Positions 8,860-17,585 of a DNA stretch of 64,000 nt are shown here, one piece after another; within the stretch, counting starts at the first letter, position 1; every line of letters begins with the position of its first letter. Location: positions 186,001-250,000 of the forward strand of contig NZ_CAJYEB010000025.1 of NCBI RefSeq assembly GCF_913773735.1, written 5' to 3'. The notes under the pieces are model-generated. The model saw only the letters and a list, made by a program, of their open reading frames with translations, was not told the origin of the DNA and ran no database searches. Source of the stretch: an uncultured Massilia sp. GTDB lineage: Bacteria > Pseudomonadota > Gammaproteobacteria > Burkholderiales > Burkholderiaceae_D. A program made the position numbers and the translations under genes.

Positions 8860-9723
8860 ATGTACCGTCCGGAACGCATTTCCCATGTCGCCGCCGGTTG
8901 CCTCCTGGCGCTGTCGGCCATCCTCCCGGCGTCGGCGCATGCCTGCAGCATCGAACCGTATATCGGCGAAGTGTGTGCGATCGCGCATTCCCATTATTGC
9001 CCGGCCGGCTATCTGCCGGCCGACGGCAGGCTCATGACGATCAAGCAGAACCAGGCCTTGTACGAGCTCATCGGCACGGTGTACGGCGGCGACGGCAAGA
9101 CGACCTTCGCCCTGCCCGACCTGCGCGGGCGCTCCGTGGTGGGCGCCGGCCAGGGCAAAGGTCCCGGCGTCCCGTCTCCCGTCGCGATCGGGCAGAAGCT
9201 GGGCCAGCAGGAGCTCAAGCTCACCGAGGCGCAAGTGCCGCTGACCGCCCACACGCACGCCGCCGCCTTCGCCCCCATCAGCGGCCAGCGCCAGCTCGTC
9301 GTCGCCGCCACCCCGGGCGACCTGCGCATCGACGCCGCGCTGCCCCTCGGCACGGCGACGGACGGCACCCCCACGCCACCGGCGGGCGACGCCTACCTTG
9401 CCCCGCTCAGCGGCAAGGCGGGTGGCGGCAAGGACATGTCTCTGACCGGACCGTACGTCGCCGCGCTGCCGCCGGAGCCGCCCGCGCCGCCCGCCGGCGC
9501 ACCGCCCGCCGAGCCGGCACGCGGCAGCCTGCCGGGACGGGTCACGGTCAGCGGCGCCGCGCCGACGGCCGCGACGCGGGCGACCATCACGCTGATGGAT
9601 GGCGGCGCCATCGCCGTCTCCGGCCCTGTCCCGCTGCTGCAGGACGCCGTGCCGACGCAGGCGCCGGCGCTAGGGATGTTGATGTGCATCGCGAGGATCG
9701 GACTGATGCCGCAATTTCCTTGA
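8860..9723 (+). CDS. Secreted tail-collar-domain protein, array copy 3
   Basis: A 287-aa paralogue starting three bases after copy 2; its AGGAG ribosome site contains the stop codon of copy 2, so the two are one transcription unit. Signal peptide ends AHA before Cys. Collar motifs: PADGRLMTI, VYGGDGKTTFALPDLRGRSVVGAG. Then TAHTHAAAF. It differs by a proline-rich linker (PPEPPAPPAGAPPAEP, about residues 206-221) before the final Thr/Ala-rich segment ending LMCIARIG. The four family cysteines are present. Confidence 0.8.
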   Translation: MYRPERISHVAAGCLLALSAILPASAHACSIEPYIGEVCAIAHSHYCPAGYLPADGRLMTIKQNQALYELIGTVYGGDGKTTFALPDLRGRSVVGAGQGKGPGVPSPVAIGQKLGQQELKLTEAQVPLTAHTHAAAFAPISGQRQLVVAATPGDLRIDAALPLGTATDGTPTPPAGDAYLAPLSGKAGGGKDMSLTGPYVAALPPEPPAPPAGAPPAEPARGSLPGRVTVSGAAPTAATRATITLMDGGAIAVSGPVPLLQDAVPTQAPALGMLMCIARIGLMPQFP

Positions 9724-9779
9724 CCCTCCGGCGATCGCGCGGCGTCGACGCATTCCATTTCACGACAAGACACACAACC

Positions 9780-10625
9780 GTGACGCTTCCACCATCCCCA
9801 TCCCGCCTCGCCGCCGCCTGCCTGGCGACGCTGTGCGCCCTGCTGCCGGCCACGGCGCAGGCCTGCGGATCCGCGCCGTACAGCGGCAGCATCTGCACCT
9901 TTCCGTTCCGCAAATGCCCGGTCGGCTACCTCGAAGCCAACGGTGCCGTCCTTACCATCGCGCAGCATCCGGTGCTGGGCGCGCTCATCGGCAATATCTT
10001 CGGCGGCGACGGCAAGACCACCTTCGCGCTTCCCGACCTGCGCGCCCGCACGATGGTCGGCACCGGCGCCGGCGCCGGGCTGCAGCCGGTCCTCCCCGGA
10101 CAGGCGTTCGGCCGCCAGAAGCTGGCACTGGACAGCAACCAGGCGCCGCTGCAGGCGCACACGCATGCCGCCACCTTCGCCCCGACCACCAAGCAGGTAG
10201 AGGTCAAGGTCCCGGCTTCCGCGGGCGACCTGAAGCTCGACGGGGGATTGCCGGTGTCGCCGGACAGCACCAAGGCCACGGCGCTGCCCACCGGCCCCGT
10301 CTACCTCAGCGGATTCTCCGCCAAGGTCGGGCCTACCCAGGCCACGCTGTCGGGACCGTACACCGCCGTCCAGCCGGGCACGCCGGCCGCCAGCAGCGTA
10401 CCGGTGGACATCACGACGAGCGGCACGTCCGGTACGCCGGCCGTCTCCACCACGGTCGATACCGTGACGGGCGGCACGGTCACCCTCGCCGCCTCCGCGA
10501 CCGCCGCCGCCGCGCAACCATTGTCGACGCAGGCACCGGGCCTGGGCATGGTGATATGCGTGGCCGAAACGGGCATCTATCCGACGCACGACGCCCCCTC
10601 GCAAATCGTCACCGATACCCAATGA
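9780..10625 (+). CDS. Secreted tail-collar-domain protein, array copy 4
   Basis: A 281-aa paralogue. No ATG suits the signal peptide; the best start is the GTG at 9780, which has only a weak ribosome site, so poor or coupled translation is possible. Signal peptide ends AQA before Cys. Collar region: CPVGYLEANGAVL, IFGGDGKTTFALPDLRARTMVGTG. It is most like copy 1 in the segment after the collar (LDSNQAPLQAHTHAATF, then the KQVEV and PASAGDL blocks). Ends VICVAETGIYP. The usual ADG is replaced by ANG. Confidence 0.75.
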   Translation: MTLPPSPSRLAAACLATLCALLPATAQACGSAPYSGSICTFPFRKCPVGYLEANGAVLTIAQHPVLGALIGNIFGGDGKTTFALPDLRARTMVGTGAGAGLQPVLPGQAFGRQKLALDSNQAPLQAHTHAATFAPTTKQVEVKVPASAGDLKLDGGLPVSPDSTKATALPTGPVYLSGFSAKVGPTQATLSGPYTAVQPGTPAASSVPVDITTSGTSGTPAVSTTVDTVTGGTVTLAASATAAAAQPLSTQAPGLGMVICVAETGIYPTHDAPSQIVTDTQ

Positions 10626-10659
10626 CCGGCATCCCGGCCAAGCTCCAGGAGCAAGCAAC

Positions 10660-11472
10660 ATGATCCGTCCAGAACGCCTGTCCCGCCCCGCAGCCTGCTG
10701 CGCCCTGGCGCTGGCGGCCCTCTTTCCGGCAGCCGCGCAAGCCTGCAGTTCGGATCCCTACCTCGGCGACGTTTGCATGGTCGCGTTGCGGTTCTGTCCG
10801 CCGAACTACATGCCGGCCGACGGCCGGCTGCTGCCGGTCGCGCAGTACAGGCCGCTCTTTGCCCGCATCGGCTTCAATTTCGGCGGCGACGGCAGTACCC
10901 AGTTCGCGCTTCCCGACCTGCGCGGCCGCGCCGTCATCGGCCAGGGCCAGGGTGGCGGCCTCCAGAACGTCGCCATTGGCCAGCAACTGGGCCAGCAGGC
11001 GCTGACGCTCGATCCCGGGCAGTTGCCGATACCGGCGCACACGCACGACGCGACATTCGTGGCGTCCACCGGACCGGGCGACATCACGCTGCCTGCCGTC
11101 GCGGGCAACCTCGCCGTCGAGCTGGCAGTGCCGGTTGGCGGCACGGCGGACAACGCCGATGCCTCGCCGGCGTCCGACACGGTCTACCTGGCCGGCATGA
11201 GCCTGACGGGCGCCACCCTCACCGGGCCGTACACCACCGTCGCGCCGCCCACGCCGGCGCCCAGCACACTGCAAGCCCAGCTCACGGCGAGCGGCAGCGC
11301 CCCCAGGACGGCCGCCACCGTGGCCACCGGCATCGCCACCGGCGGCACCGTCGCCGTCGCCGCATCGGACGGCAAGGCGCCCTCGGCACCGGTCCGGACG
11401 CAGACACCGTCGCTCGGCGTGACGACCTGTATCGCCGTCACCGACGCGGGTTTCCCGACTTACCCCGACTGA
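10660..11472 (+). CDS. Secreted tail-collar-domain protein, array copy 5
   Basis: A 270-aa paralogue with a CAGGAG ribosome site, signal peptide ending AQA before Cys, collar motifs (CPPNYMPADGRLL, NFGGDGSTQFALPDLRGRAVIGQG), PAHTHDATF and a C-terminus TTCIAVTDAGFP. Its signal peptide begins MIRPERLSR, close to copy 3 (MYRPERISH), which suggests recent duplication of the N-terminus. Likely cotranscribed with copies 1-4 (34 bp gap). Confidence 0.8.
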   Translation: MIRPERLSRPAACCALALAALFPAAAQACSSDPYLGDVCMVALRFCPPNYMPADGRLLPVAQYRPLFARIGFNFGGDGSTQFALPDLRGRAVIGQGQGGGLQNVAIGQQLGQQALTLDPGQLPIPAHTHDATFVASTGPGDITLPAVAGNLAVELAVPVGGTADNADASPASDTVYLAGMSLTGATLTGPYTTVAPPTPAPSTLQAQLTASGSAPRTAATVATGIATGGTVAVAASDGKAPSAPVRTQTPSLGVTTCIAVTDAGFPTYPD

Positions 11473-11543
11473 CGGCACGGCGCCGCCCCTCGCCACCGGC
11501 CTGGCGGCAGTGGCAGCGCTCCGTCCATCCTACAAGGCATTCC

Positions 11544-12392
11544 ATGCATCCTTCACGACGCCCGTATCGTCTCGCCTGCGCCCTGGCCATGGCAAGCGCC
11601 TTCCCGACCATGGCGCAAGCCTGCGGCATCGAGCCGCTCATCGGCGAGATCTGCATATCCGCCATCGGCTTTTGTCCCGAGTATTACGTGCCGGCCGACG
11701 GCAGGCAGCTGAATGTGTACCAGAACCAAGCCATTTTCTCTCTCATCGGGACCATGTACGGCGGTACCTTCAGCCCCTCGTCCCCGGAGGGCACCATCGC
11801 GCTTCCCGACCTGCGCGGCCGGTCCGTGGTCGGCGTGGGCCAGAGCATGGACCCGGACGTCCCCGACCCCGTCGGCCTCGCGCGGCAGGTGGGCCAGGCG
11901 CAGGTCCAGCTGAGCGCGGCACAGGTGCCGCTGACGGCGCACACGCACAAGGCCACGTTCACCCCGACCGGCCAGGCCCGCGTCGACATTCCCGCCGCCC
12001 AGGACACGCTGGCGTTAAGCGTGGCGCTGCCCATCGCCAGGACGAACGCCGGCGGCACGGGCAAGCCGCCCGCCGGCGCGGCCTATCTCGCTCCAGTCGG
12101 CGGCAAGGTCGGTTCGAACCCCATCGCCATCAAGGGCCCCTACGCCGTCGCCGCGCCGGCCCCGAAAGCCTCGCTGTCGGGACGGGGCACGATCAGCGGC
12201 GGCGGCCCCACGGAAGCCTTCACCACGACCGTCACCACGCTGGCCGGCGGCACCGTCGCCGTCGGCGCACCCGCCGCGACCGCAGCCGCAGCCGCAGCCG
12301 CAGCAGGGCCCGCACCCGTGCCGACACGGTCACCAGGACTCGGGATGATCGTCTGCATTGCCGTCGGCGGCAGCTATCCCGTATTCGAGTAG
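11544..12392 (+). CDS. Secreted tail-collar-domain protein, array copy 6
   Basis: A 282-aa paralogue with signal peptide ending AQA before Cys. The collar loop is expanded: MYGGTFSPSSPEGTIALPDLRGR in place of GGDGxTTF. Then TAHTHKATF and a C-terminus IVCIAVGGSYP. Near residues 245-255 a CCGCAG hexanucleotide is repeated about four times (12280-12306) and encodes an alanine run, a possible site of in-frame length change. AAGG precedes the ATG. The 213-bp gap after this gene separates copies 1-6 from 7-9. Confidence 0.78.
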   Translation: MHPSRRPYRLACALAMASAFPTMAQACGIEPLIGEICISAIGFCPEYYVPADGRQLNVYQNQAIFSLIGTMYGGTFSPSSPEGTIALPDLRGRSVVGVGQSMDPDVPDPVGLARQVGQAQVQLSAAQVPLTAHTHKATFTPTGQARVDIPAAQDTLALSVALPIARTNAGGTGKPPAGAAYLAPVGGKVGSNPIAIKGPYAVAAPAPKASLSGRGTISGGGPTEAFTTTVTTLAGGTVAVGAPAATAAAAAAAAGPAPVPTRSPGLGMIVCIAVGGSYPVFE

Positions 12393-12483
12393 CGCATGCG
12401 GCGGGAAGGGCGCGCTCCGCCATTGCCGGTTGTGGCGCCGCACCGACTCTTAATAAAAAAATTAATTTCCACAAAGATATTTC

Positions 12484-12514
12484 TGCTAGGATAATGTTTG
12501 TCAGATATCAACAC
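12484..12514 (+). promoter_or_regulatory. AT-rich promoter-like block ahead of tail-collar gene 7
   Basis: Inside the 213-bp gap between copies 6 and 7 lies an AT-rich stretch (about 12449-12512). It contains TGCTAGGAT (12484-12492), TGTCA (12499-12503) and CAACAC (12509-12514), the same order and nearly the same spacing as the block ahead of copy 1. TAGGAT or the overlapping GATAAT could serve as -10. This suggests a second promoter controlled like the first. Confidence 0.4.
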
Positions 12515-12605
12515 ATGACGCCGGTTATCGTTGCAATCACTGCCCATGGACGATGCGCCGGTCCAGCTCTGGCGGCCTTTTCGAATATTTCCTCAGGAAA
12601 ACAAC

Positions 12606-13418
12606 ATGAGCCATCCAAAACGTTTGTCCCGCTTTGCCGCCACCGGCGCCCTGGCATTGCTGGGTACGCTGCCGACACTGGCGCACGCATGCAGCTCGGA
12701 ACCGTATATCGGTGAAATCTGCGTCCGCTCCACGAGCTGGTGCCCCCAAGGCTACGTGGTCGCCGACGGCAGGATCCTCAGCATCCGGGAATACACGGCC
12801 CTGTTCGGCCTCGTCGGCTTTACCTATGGCGGCGACGGCGCGACCACGTTCGGGACGCCGGACCTGCGCGGCCGCATGACCGTCGGGACCGGCCAGGGCA
12901 CCGGCCTCCAGAATGTCGCCATCGCGCAAAAGGTCGGCCAGCAGGCCCAGACGCTGACGTCCGCCCAGATTCCGCTCGTCGCGCACACCCACGACGCCAC
13001 GGTCGCCCCGACCACCAGCCAGGTCCAGGTCTCGTTCCCGGCCACGACGGGCCAGTCGATCATCGGGGCGGACCTGCCCGTCTCCACCGCGGCGGGCACG
13101 GCCGTGCCGCCGGCCGGCAACGTCTTTCTCACCCCGCTCAGCGGCACGCTCGGCAATGCCGCGGCGACCGTCCAGGGACCGTACACCGCTACCGAACCGG
13201 CCGGCTCGGCGCAGGCCAGCCTGCCGGCGGACGTCGTCGTCGGGGGCACGGCCGGTACGCCGATCCTGGCATCCACCAACACGATCCCGACCGGCGCCAC
13301 GGTCGTGGTCGCGTCGACCGGGACCGTGACGCCGACCTCCATGATGCCGACCCAGTCGCCGGGCCTCGGCATGACCACGTGCCTCGCCGTCACGGGCCTG
13401 TACCCCAACCGTCCATGA
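12606..13418 (+). CDS. Secreted tail-collar-domain protein, array copy 7
   Basis: A 270-aa paralogue, first of the second subgroup. CAGGAAAAC precedes the ATG. Signal peptide (MSHPKRLSRF start) ends AHA before Cys. Collar motifs: CPQGYVVADGRIL, TYGGDGATTFGTPDLRGRMTVGTG; then VAHTHDATV and a C-terminus TTCLAVTGLYPNRP. Almost the same N-terminus and the same YPNRP ending recur in copy 8, so these two are close duplicates. Confidence 0.8.
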   Translation: MSHPKRLSRFAATGALALLGTLPTLAHACSSEPYIGEICVRSTSWCPQGYVVADGRILSIREYTALFGLVGFTYGGDGATTFGTPDLRGRMTVGTGQGTGLQNVAIAQKVGQQAQTLTSAQIPLVAHTHDATVAPTTSQVQVSFPATTGQSIIGADLPVSTAAGTAVPPAGNVFLTPLSGTLGNAAATVQGPYTATEPAGSAQASLPADVVVGGTAGTPILASTNTIPTGATVVVASTGTVTPTSMMPTQSPGLGMTTCLAVTGLYPNRP

Positions 13419-13492
13419 CGGCTGTCCGCGACCGCCACGCGCCCCGCGCGCACGGCCTTGTCCATTCCGAGCACATTTTCAGAAAGAACACG

Positions 13493-14320
13493 ATGAGCCA
13501 TCCAAAACGTTTCTCCCGCCTGGCCGCCGGCGCCGCACTGGCGCTGCTGGGCGTCGTCCCGGTCGTGGCGCAGGCATGCGATACCGAACCCTATCTCGGC
13601 AACGTCTGCACCTACGCATTCGACTGGTGCCCGCGCGGCTACGTGAAAGCGGACGGGCGCCTCCTGAATATCCGCGAGTTCAATGGGCTGTACTCGCTCC
13701 TCGCGACGAAATTCGGGGGCGACGGCCAGACCACCTTCGGGATTCCCGACCTGCGCGGCCGTTCGGTCGTCGGCGCCGGCGTCAGCGCACAAGCCACCTA
13801 CATTACTGCCGTTAATTTTGCGCAACAACTTGGCCAGCAGACGCTGATGCTGAACTCGACGCAAGTGCCGCTCCCGGTGCACACCCACACGGCCACGCTC
13901 ACCCCGGTCGCCGGCCCGCTCGTCGTTCCGGCTACCGCGAACCAGCTGAACGTGTCCATCAAGCTCCCGGCCGGCACGTCGACCGCGGGCGCAGTCGCCA
14001 CGCCACCCAGCGGCACCGGCGTCAACGCCTACATGACCGCGATGAGCGCCAAGTCCGGCCCCGCGACGATCTCCCTGGTGGGTCCGTACACCGGCGGCGT
14101 CGCGCCGGACGCGCCCAACAGCAAGCTGCCGCTGACGGTGAAGGTCGACGGCACGGCCCCGACCGTCGCCACGTCGGCGAGCGTCCAGGTCATGACCGAC
14201 GCCAAGGTCGTCATCGCGCAAGCCGCGGGCAATGCGCTGCAAGCCATCTCGACGCAGTCCGCCGGCATGGGCAGCACCATGTGCATCGCCGTCGTGGGCG
14301 TTTACCCGAATCGTCCCTGA
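13493..14320 (+). CDS. Secreted tail-collar-domain protein, array copy 8
   Basis: A 275-aa paralogue. Signal peptide (MSHPKRFSRL start) ends AQA before Cys. Collar motifs: CPRGYVKADGRLL, KFGGDGQTTFGIPDLRGRSVVGAG; then PVHTHTATL and a C-terminus TMCIAVVGVYPNRP. The ribosome site is a weak AAAGA. The start at 13493 is chosen because it opens the signal peptide. Confidence 0.78.
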   Translation: MSHPKRFSRLAAGAALALLGVVPVVAQACDTEPYLGNVCTYAFDWCPRGYVKADGRLLNIREFNGLYSLLATKFGGDGQTTFGIPDLRGRSVVGAGVSAQATYITAVNFAQQLGQQTLMLNSTQVPLPVHTHTATLTPVAGPLVVPATANQLNVSIKLPAGTSTAGAVATPPSGTGVNAYMTAMSAKSGPATISLVGPYTGGVAPDAPNSKLPLTVKVDGTAPTVATSASVQVMTDAKVVIAQAAGNALQAISTQSAGMGSTMCIAVVGVYPNRP

Positions 14321-14443
14321 GCGGGCGGCCGCTCGTCCAGTGAATCCATCCGACCGGCACCACGCGTGCGGGTTTTTCGAGACAAGAACGGGGACGACGC
14401 CCGTGGGCGCCGCCACCCGACCGATTTCCGAAGGGAAAACGAT

Positions 14444-15253
14444 ATGAACCATCAACACAATGCTTCCCGCTTCGCCGCCGGCTGCGCCCTGGCGCTGCTG
14501 AGCGCGCTTCCCGCCGTGGCGCACGCCTGCAACGACCAGCCGTACGTCGGCGATATCTGCACCTTCGCCTTCGACTGGTGTCCGCGCGGCTACCTTCCGG
14601 CCAACGGCGCGACCGTGTCCATCAATACCTACCAGATGCTGTACTCCCTCATCGGCGTCACGTTCGGCGGCGACGCCAAGACCAACTTCGTTCTTCCCAA
14701 CCTGTCGGGCCGCTCGGTGGTCGGCACGGGCACCGGCGCCAACCCGACGCTCGTGAATATCGCCAACGCACAGCAAATCGGCCAGAACCAGGTCAGCCTG
14801 AACGCCAACCAGGCGCCGCTGCGCGCGCACACGCACGGCGTCGGCGTCGGCGCTGTCATGTCGACGCAACAGATCCCGATCCCCGCCACCGCCGGCATGC
14901 TCAACGTCAGCGCTTACCTTCCGGCGAATACGAACGTGGTCGGCAGCGGGACGCCGCCCTCCGGCCGTGCCTACCTCACGAACGTGACGGTCAAGACCAC
15001 GAGCAACGCCACGGTGCTGGGTCCCTACACGGCCACCAAGCCCGGATCGACCTCCAGCCTGCCGGCGACGATCTCGGTGGCGGGTTCCGGCAGCACGCCC
15101 GCCGTGACGGCGACCGTCAACGTCATGACGGGCGGCACCGTCACCCTCGCCAATACGGGGGCCCTCACGATGCAGCCGGTCTCGACCCAGACGCCGGTCC
15201 TCGGCATGAATGTCTGCATCGCCACCGCCGGGGTGTATCCGGTCCAGCCGTGA
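14444..15253 (+). CDS. Secreted tail-collar-domain protein, array copy 9
   Basis: A 269-aa paralogue and last of the array. AAGGGA precedes the ATG. Signal peptide ends AHA before Cys. Collar motifs: CPRGYLPANGATV, TFGGDAKTNFVLPNLSGRSVVGTG, where GGDA, PNL and SGR are departures from the usual GGDG, PDL and RGR. Then RAHTHGVGV and a C-terminus NVCIATAGVYPVQP. A short GCAC/GTGC hairpin with five Ts (about 14359-14378) lies upstream and may end the copy 8 transcript in part. Confidence 0.78.
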   Translation: MNHQHNASRFAAGCALALLSALPAVAHACNDQPYVGDICTFAFDWCPRGYLPANGATVSINTYQMLYSLIGVTFGGDAKTNFVLPNLSGRSVVGTGTGANPTLVNIANAQQIGQNQVSLNANQAPLRAHTHGVGVGAVMSTQQIPIPATAGMLNVSAYLPANTNVVGSGTPPSGRAYLTNVTVKTTSNATVLGPYTATKPGSTSSLPATISVAGSGSTPAVTATVNVMTGGTVTLANTGALTMQPVSTQTPVLGMNVCIATAGVYPVQP

Positions 15254-15325
15254 CACGCGCCCGCGCCCGCGACCGGGCAACCGGCCGCGGGCGACGAGGC
15301 CGACCGCGCATGCTAGAATGAGCCC

Positions 15326-15769
15326 GTGAAAGCCGTTCTCCGTTCCCTGCTCGTCTGGCTCATGGTGCTGGCGCTGCCCTTCCAGGGCGTCGCCGCGGCA
15401 GGCATGCTGTCGTGCATGCCCGTCACCGCGCCGCTCGCGGCGCCGGCAGCCGGCGCGCACGACCACGCCGCCATGCTGCACGCGCTGGCCGCGGCGCGGC
15501 ACGACGGGCACGACGGGCACCGCAACGCGTCCACGGCGCAGGCGGGCAGCCACCACGGCGATGGCCACGCCATCCATGACGGGCACGACGGCCGCCACGG
15601 CAACGGTTCCTGCGCCTCTTGCTGCATCGGCGCCGCCATGGCCCCGGGCACCCCGCCGCGGCTGGCGCTGGCCCGGCCCGAATTCGTCTCGATCCCCTTC
15701 CGTCCCGGCTACCTGCCGAGCGTCGATCCGTCCCTGCCGGAACGGCCGCCGCGCGCCATCCTCGCCTGA
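15326..15769 (+). CDS. His-rich exported protein, copper-locus (DUF2946-like)
   Basis: A 147-aa protein beginning with GTG. A hydrophobic N-terminal segment (about 5-25) is followed by a strongly histidine-rich middle (HDGHDGH and HHGDGHAIHDGHDGRHGNG, about 52-95) and a CASCCIGAA motif. The layout matches small DUF2946-type proteins found at copper-resistance loci, which may bind copper in the periplasm. It is followed 62 bp later by another metal-ligand-rich protein, then TolC-like and multicopper oxidase genes. Family name is tentative; a link to copper is likely from content and neighbours. Confidence 0.65.
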   Translation: MKAVLRSLLVWLMVLALPFQGVAAAGMLSCMPVTAPLAAPAAGAHDHAAMLHALAAARHDGHDGHRNASTAQAGSHHGDGHAIHDGHDGRHGNGSCASCCIGAAMAPGTPPRLALARPEFVSIPFRPGYLPSVDPSLPERPPRAILA

Positions 15770-15831
15770 TACCGCACGGTCCGCCGCCACCATGGCGGCG
15801 GCATCTTCACGTTTCGTCGAACGAGGACACC

Positions 15832-16209
15832 ATGAACACGACCACCATCCCGGCGTGCGCGCTCGCCTGCGCGCTGCTGGCGGCATCCGCCGCGCCGCCC
15901 GCCCGGGCGCAGGCAGCCGCCGATCCGCGGGCGCCCGCGCCCGACACCGTCTACCGCCCGGCGCTGGACTACCGCGCCGAGGCGCAATCCGCCGCGAGCC
16001 CGGACCGCAACTGGCGCGCCAGCAACGGCGCCGTCGCCGGCTACAACCCGATGACGTTGACCATGAAGTCGATGGACGGCCACGCCGGCCATCCGATGCC
16101 ACAGACCGGCGCCGCCGATCCGCATGCCGGGCACGCCATGGATGCCGGAGCGCCGGCCCCGGCGACCGCCGCCGGCCACGCCGCCCACCAGCACGGAGAC
16201 CGGCGATGA
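15832..16209 (+). CDS. Met/His-rich periplasmic protein of copper operon
   Basis: A 125-aa protein with a signal peptide (residues 1-25, ending ARA) and a C-terminal half rich in His and Met (MKSMDGHAGHPMPQ, DPHAGHAMDAG, HAAHQHGDRR), typical of copper-binding periplasmic proteins. AACGAGGA precedes the ATG. Its TGA stop overlaps the ATG of the TolC-like gene (ATGA), so it is translated in the same operon. No catalytic domain seen; a copper carrier or buffer role is inferred. Confidence 0.7.
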   Translation: MNTTTIPACALACALLAASAAPPARAQAAADPRAPAPDTVYRPALDYRAEAQSAASPDRNWRASNGAVAGYNPMTLTMKSMDGHAGHPMPQTGAADPHAGHAMDAGAPAPATAAGHAAHQHGDRR

Positions 16210-17585
16210 CGCGCCGACCCGCCAAGCCGCTGGCTGCCCTGGCCGCCCTCGCCCTGCTGGCCGGCTGCACCGCCGTCGCGCCCGACGGCGGCTTCGGCCC
16301 GGTCGCCGACACCGCCGCCGCGCGCATCGGCGCCAGGCCGCAACTGGCGCGCGACGATGCCGCCGCGCGCGCCATCTCGGACACCGTGCGTACCGAGCTG
16401 GAACGCCCGCTCGACATGGACGCCGCGGTGCGCATCGCCCTCGTCAACAGCCCGGCCCTGCAGGCCACGTACTGGAACGTCGGCATCGCCCAGGCCGACA
16501 TGGCCCAGGCGGCGCGCCTGCACAACCCGGCCATCGGCTTCCAGCGGATGTCGGGCCAGGGCGACGTCGAGATCGAGCGCAGCCTGACGTTCGACCTGGC
16601 CGGCCTCTTGACCATGCCGCTGGCCGCGCGCCTGGAGGCGCGCCGCTACGACGCCGTGCGGCGCGAGGTCGGCGCGGCGATCGAGCGCCATGCCCTCGCC
16701 GTGCGCCTGGCCTGGATCGCCGCGGTGGCCGCGCGCCAGGACCTGGACTACGCGCGCCAGGTGAATGCCGCCGCCGAAGCCGGCGCCGAACTGGCCGGTC
16801 GCATGACCCGCGCCGGCAATCTCGCGCAACTGGACCGCGCGCGCGAGCAGGTCTTCCACGCGGAGTCCGCCGCCGCCCTGGCGCGCGCCGACCGCCAGGC
16901 CATGGCCGCGCGCGAAAAGCTCGCGCGCCTGCTCGGGCTGTGGGGCGCGGACACCCAGTTCACGCTGCCGCAGCGCCTGCCCGACCTGCCGGCGGCGCCG
17001 GCCGAACTGCGCGACGTCGAACGCATCGCGCTCGAACGACGCCTGGACGTGCAGGCGGCGCGGGCGGACGCGCAGGCCACGGCGCGCAGCCTGGGCCTCA
17101 CGCGCACGACGCGTTTCGTCAACGCGCTCGAACTGGGCTACGCGGGCAAGTCGGAAACCGGCGCGCCGTCGGCGCGCGGCTACGCCCTGTCGCTGGAAGT
17201 GCCGCTGTTCGACTGGGGCGACGCGCGCGTCGCCCGCGCCGAGGCCATCTACATGCAGGCCGTGCAGCGCCTGGCCGAGGCGGCCGTGACGGCGCGCAGC
17301 GAGGCGCGCGACCGCTATCTCGCCTACCGCACCGCCTACGACGTGGCGACGCACTACCGCGACACGGTGATCCCGCTGCGCAAGCGGATCTCGCGCGAAG
17401 TCCTGCTGCGCTACAACGGCATGCTGGCCAGCACCCACGAACTGCTGGCGGATGCGCGCGAACAAGCCGCCGCCGTGAATGCCGCCATCGCGGCGCAACA
17501 AGACTTCTGGACCGCCCACGCCGAGCTCGAAGCCGCCCTCGGCCAGCAAGTCCCCCGGAACCAGCACAAGGAACACGCAGAATGA
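16206..17585 (+). CDS. TolC-family outer-membrane efflux lipoprotein
   Basis: A 459-aa outer-membrane efflux protein with an LAGC lipobox near residue 20 and two OEP repeats (about 65-250 and 260-450), long coiled helices rich in Ala, Arg and Glu. Such proteins form the trimeric exit duct of tripartite pumps (CusC-like). No inner-membrane RND pump or adaptor is encoded next to it; instead a multicopper oxidase gene overlaps its stop by four bases. That pairing suggests a role in copper tolerance, either with a pump encoded elsewhere or with the oxidase itself. Confidence 0.82.
   Translation: MTRRPAKPLAALAALALLAGCTAVAPDGGFGPVADTAAARIGARPQLARDDAAARAISDTVRTELERPLDMDAAVRIALVNSPALQATYWNVGIAQADMAQAARLHNPAIGFQRMSGQGDVEIERSLTFDLAGLLTMPLAARLEARRYDAVRREVGAAIERHALAVRLAWIAAVAARQDLDYARQVNAAAEAGAELAGRMTRAGNLAQLDRAREQVFHAESAAALARADRQAMAAREKLARLLGLWGADTQFTLPQRLPDLPAAPAELRDVERIALERRLDVQAARADAQATARSLGLTRTTRFVNALELGYAGKSETGAPSARGYALSLEVPLFDWGDARVARAEAIYMQAVQRLAEAAVTARSEARDRYLAYRTAYDVATHYRDTVIPLRKRISREVLLRYNGMLASTHELLADAREQAAAVNAAIAAQQDFWTAHAELEAALGQQVPRNQHKEHAE

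Noticed and set aside
7188..15253. Collar array as part of a prophage
   Set aside because: No portal, capsid, terminase, lysis, integrase or baseplate genes flank it, and all nine proteins have Sec signal peptides, unlike phage fibres.
7188..15253. Collar proteins as lipoproteins because Cys follows the signal peptide
   Set aside because: The residues before Cys are A-Q-A or A-H-A. A lipobox needs a leucine-like residue at -3 and small residues at -2 and -1, so signal peptidase I cleavage is more likely.
12824..16615. Minus-strand open frame of 1263 codons across collar genes 7-9 and the copper genes
   Set aside because: It crosses several well-supported plus-strand genes, has Arg/Gly/Asp-biased low-complexity sequence and no recognisable motif.
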